64,000 bases of DNA, taken from assembly GCF_009928445.1 (NCBI RefSeq), contig NZ_JAABNO010000028.1:1-64000 (forward strand), written 5' to 3'. The position numbers were made by a program, and so were the translations under genes. This document shows, piece by piece, positions 62,762 through 64,000 of the stretch (position 1 is its first letter; the number at the start of each line of letters is the position of its first letter). A model generated the notes under the pieces. The model saw only the letters and a list, made by a program, of their open reading frames with translations, ran no database searches and was not told where the DNA came from. This DNA comes from Clostridium sp. C8-1-8. GTDB lineage: Bacteria > Bacillota > Clostridia > Clostridiales > Clostridiaceae.

Positions 62762-63067
62762 ATGGAAGGTTACGAGTACATTCTAATTGCAGTAGGCTTT
62801 GTATTACTTATACTAAGTTATTTATTGGGGATAGGTAACAAAACTATATTAAGGATAAATGATAAGATTACACCAGAAGATATAGAAGATAAGAATAAGT
62901 TCATAAGCGATATTGCATTGCCTCCAGCGCTTATAGGAATAGCAATAATAGTAGCTACCTTTATATTCAGAATATCAAAGTTCATGGGGATTCTAATAAT
63001 TGGAGTAGTATCGATTTATTCTCTGGCAAGAGAATTTAGATTGTTGTATAACATAAGAAAAAAGTGA
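62762..63067 (+). CDS. Small membrane protein
   Basis: A ~101-aa protein with TM segments at ~4-22, ~47-67 and ~71-87 and a polar loop (NDKITPEDIEDKNKFISD). It vaguely resembles small DUF3784-type membrane proteins, without a firm match. The ATG at 62762 is preferred over an upstream TTG because GGAGG lies eight bases before it. Single gene between two terminators. Confidence 0.55.
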   Translation: MEGYEYILIAVGFVLLILSYLLGIGNKTILRINDKITPEDIEDKNKFISDIALPPALIGIAIIVATFIFRISKFMGILIIGVVSIYSLAREFRLLYNIRKK

Positions 63068-63072
63068 AAGGC

Positions 63073-63113
63073 AATGAGTGATTTAAATGATATTACCTAA
63101 AATCACTCATTTA
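63073..63113. terminator. Bidirectional terminator
   Basis: AATGAGTGATTT (63073-63084) and AAATCACTCATT (63100-63111) form a perfect 12-bp stem between the convergent membrane-protein and radical SAM genes. Confidence 0.75.
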
Positions 63114-63158
63114 GTATTATAAATAACTGTAGTATAGCTTATTAAGAATGACTACTTT

Positions 63159-64000
63159 TTACCTAGTGAATCTTCTTCTATAATCACACTTCCTACAAAG
63201 TTCTTCTTTTATCTGTCTATTAGAAAAGCTTTTGAAAATACTAGACGCTCTCTCACCTTCTACGATTTCATCAAGACAAGATGAACTATAGATATTACCT
63301 AAGTTTATAACTCCTTCACCATCAAGGCAGCATGGAACAACAGTTCCGTCGACTAATATAGCAATTTGGTTTCTTAGGCCGTGGCAAAAACCAAAGCTGT
63401 CCTCAGTCTCTAGCTTGGTGTCTGGCCACTTAAATTCAGAGCCTTGATTTAGATAAATTCTATCTTGTAGCTTTATTCCTCTAGCTGGAATAACTTTTTC
63501 TTCTATCCTATAATCTAGAGAAAAGAATTCTTCTATCATTTCTATAATTGTACTATTTCTTTTATTTTCAACGTTAATATTATTATTCTCAGATAAATTC
63601 CAAAGTCTTAAGGATACGGTTATTTCAGAGGTATCAACAGCTTCTTTAGTAAAGGATAAAATGCTATTTATGTATGAGTTTTTATCCTTAGAATTTTCAT
63701 TGCCATCAAAGCTATGAAGGGAAAAGTTAATTTGTCTAAGCGATGGCTTTCCGATTAAAGTGTCTTTAACTCTATTAATTAGTGTGCCGTTTGTTGTTAT
63801 ATTGACCTTAAAACCTTTAGAATGACTTACTTCTAATAATTGTTCTAGTTCTGGATGCAACAGAGGTTCTCCTTTTACATGAAGGTAGATGTGGTCTCCA
63901 TGTCCTTTTATTTTATCCAGAATCTCGCTAAACTTATCCACAGAAATAAACTCCGGTTTTCTTTTTGTTTGTGGACAAAATTCGCAGGATAGGTTACACA
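63159..64000 (-). CDS. Radical SAM/SPASM domain protein (5' end outside window)
   Basis: The minus-strand frame stays open to the right edge, where it encodes CNLSCEFCPQTKRK: the CxxxCxxC that binds the 4Fe-4S cluster cleaving S-adenosylmethionine. HVKGEPLLHPELEQLL and INITTNGTLI-like strands follow. The C-terminus has a SPASM-type cysteine set (FCHGLRNQ, VVPCCLDGEG, ELCRKCDYRRR) for extra clusters. Such proteins modify peptides or enzymes (anaerobic sulfatase-maturase/PqqE-like), but the target cannot be named. The gene is truncated by the window; the start seen inside at 63941 is not real. Confidence 0.88.
   Translation of the reverse strand, partial: CNLSCEFCPQTKRKPEFISVDKFSEILDKIKGHGDHIYLHVKGEPLLHPELEQLLEVSHSKGFKVNITTNGTLINRVKDTLIGKPSLRQINFSLHSFDGNENSKDKNSYINSILSFTKEAVDTSEITVSLRLWNLSENNNINVENKRNSTIIEMIEEFFSLDYRIEEKVIPARGIKLQDRIYLNQGSEFKWPDTKLETEDSFGFCHGLRNQIAILVDGTVVPCCLDGEGVINLGNIYSSSCLDEIVEGERASSIFKSFSNRQIKEELCRKCDYRRRFTR

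Overview
The window is strongly AT-rich, with purine-rich AGGAGG-type ribosome binding sites and many hairpin-plus-T-run terminators. Its gene content (YtaF-like sporulation protein, DUF3793/flavodoxin pair, HutP, FabV-type enoyl reductase, clostridial PTS and LevR-like regulator) points to a spore-forming Clostridium or close relative. It looks chromosomal: it opens with the 3' end of a 5S rRNA gene followed by tRNA-Met and tRNA-Ala. No insertion sequence, prophage or CRISPR array was seen.

Layout. 0-3.5 kb: rRNA/tRNA tail, ytaF, an exported NAGPA-domain protein and a membrane-anchored partner. 3.7-8.6 kb: a MarR repressor with a four-unit tandem operator, followed by a heterodimeric ABC exporter. 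8.7-16 kb: small membrane protein, GNAT, an ECF sigma/anti-sigma pair, TPM-LemA, a fatty acid desaturase and a YhhN-like protein. 16-20.7 kb: a MocR regulator divergent from a GH4 glycosidase, then an M50-like membrane protease. 21-24.6 kb (minus strand): hutP, a leader full of UAG triplets with an intrinsic terminator, and a three-gene ABC importer. 24.7-31.3 kb: small proteins, a WG-repeat protein, a LuxE-LuxC fatty-acid reductase pair and convergent fabV. 31.5-37.4 kb: ComFB, an UgtP-like glycosyltransferase, an orphan Cas6-N-terminal-like protein, a Fur-boxed flavodoxin/DUF3793 pair, an SDR and a diguanylate cyclase. 37.5-39.3 kb: a small membrane protein gene preceded by a ~370-nt, highly structured non-coding element, then a 2-hydroxyacid dehydrogenase. 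39.5-47.7 kb: a chemoreceptor, a membrane protein, a lactose/cellobiose-family PTS (IIA-IIB-IIC) with a sigma-54 promoter and phased upstream repeats, its LevR-like activator and an ECF S component. 48-64 kb: histidine kinase, alanine racemase, a secreted glucosaminidase, DUF2935, patatin, thioesterase, nitroreductase, a second diguanylate cyclase, a second ECF sigma/anti-sigma pair, an APC permease and a truncated radical SAM gene at the right edge.

How the genes work together. The PTS (41.9-44.1 kb) would bring in a phosphorylated beta-disaccharide that the GH4 enzyme (17.8 kb) could hydrolyse. The desaturase and fabV each carry a TTTGAT-n-TCAAA-like site, suggesting shared fatty-acid control. 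LuxE/LuxC, FabV, desaturase, UgtP-like enzyme, patatin, thioesterase and YhhN-like protein form a loose lipid theme. Two diguanylate cyclases and ComFB suggest cyclic-dinucleotide signalling.

Most interesting signals: (1) hutP followed by two clusters of UAG triplets, competing AAGCC/GGCUU stems and a terminator ahead of an amino-acid-type ABC transporter, i.e. the Bacillus hut antitermination layout with a transporter in place of the histidine-degradation genes; (2) the 370-nt branched element at 37.9-38.3 kb, whose hairpins pair better as minus-strand RNA (G-U instead of A-C) and are capped by GAAA loops; (3) an orphan one-domain Cas6-like protein.
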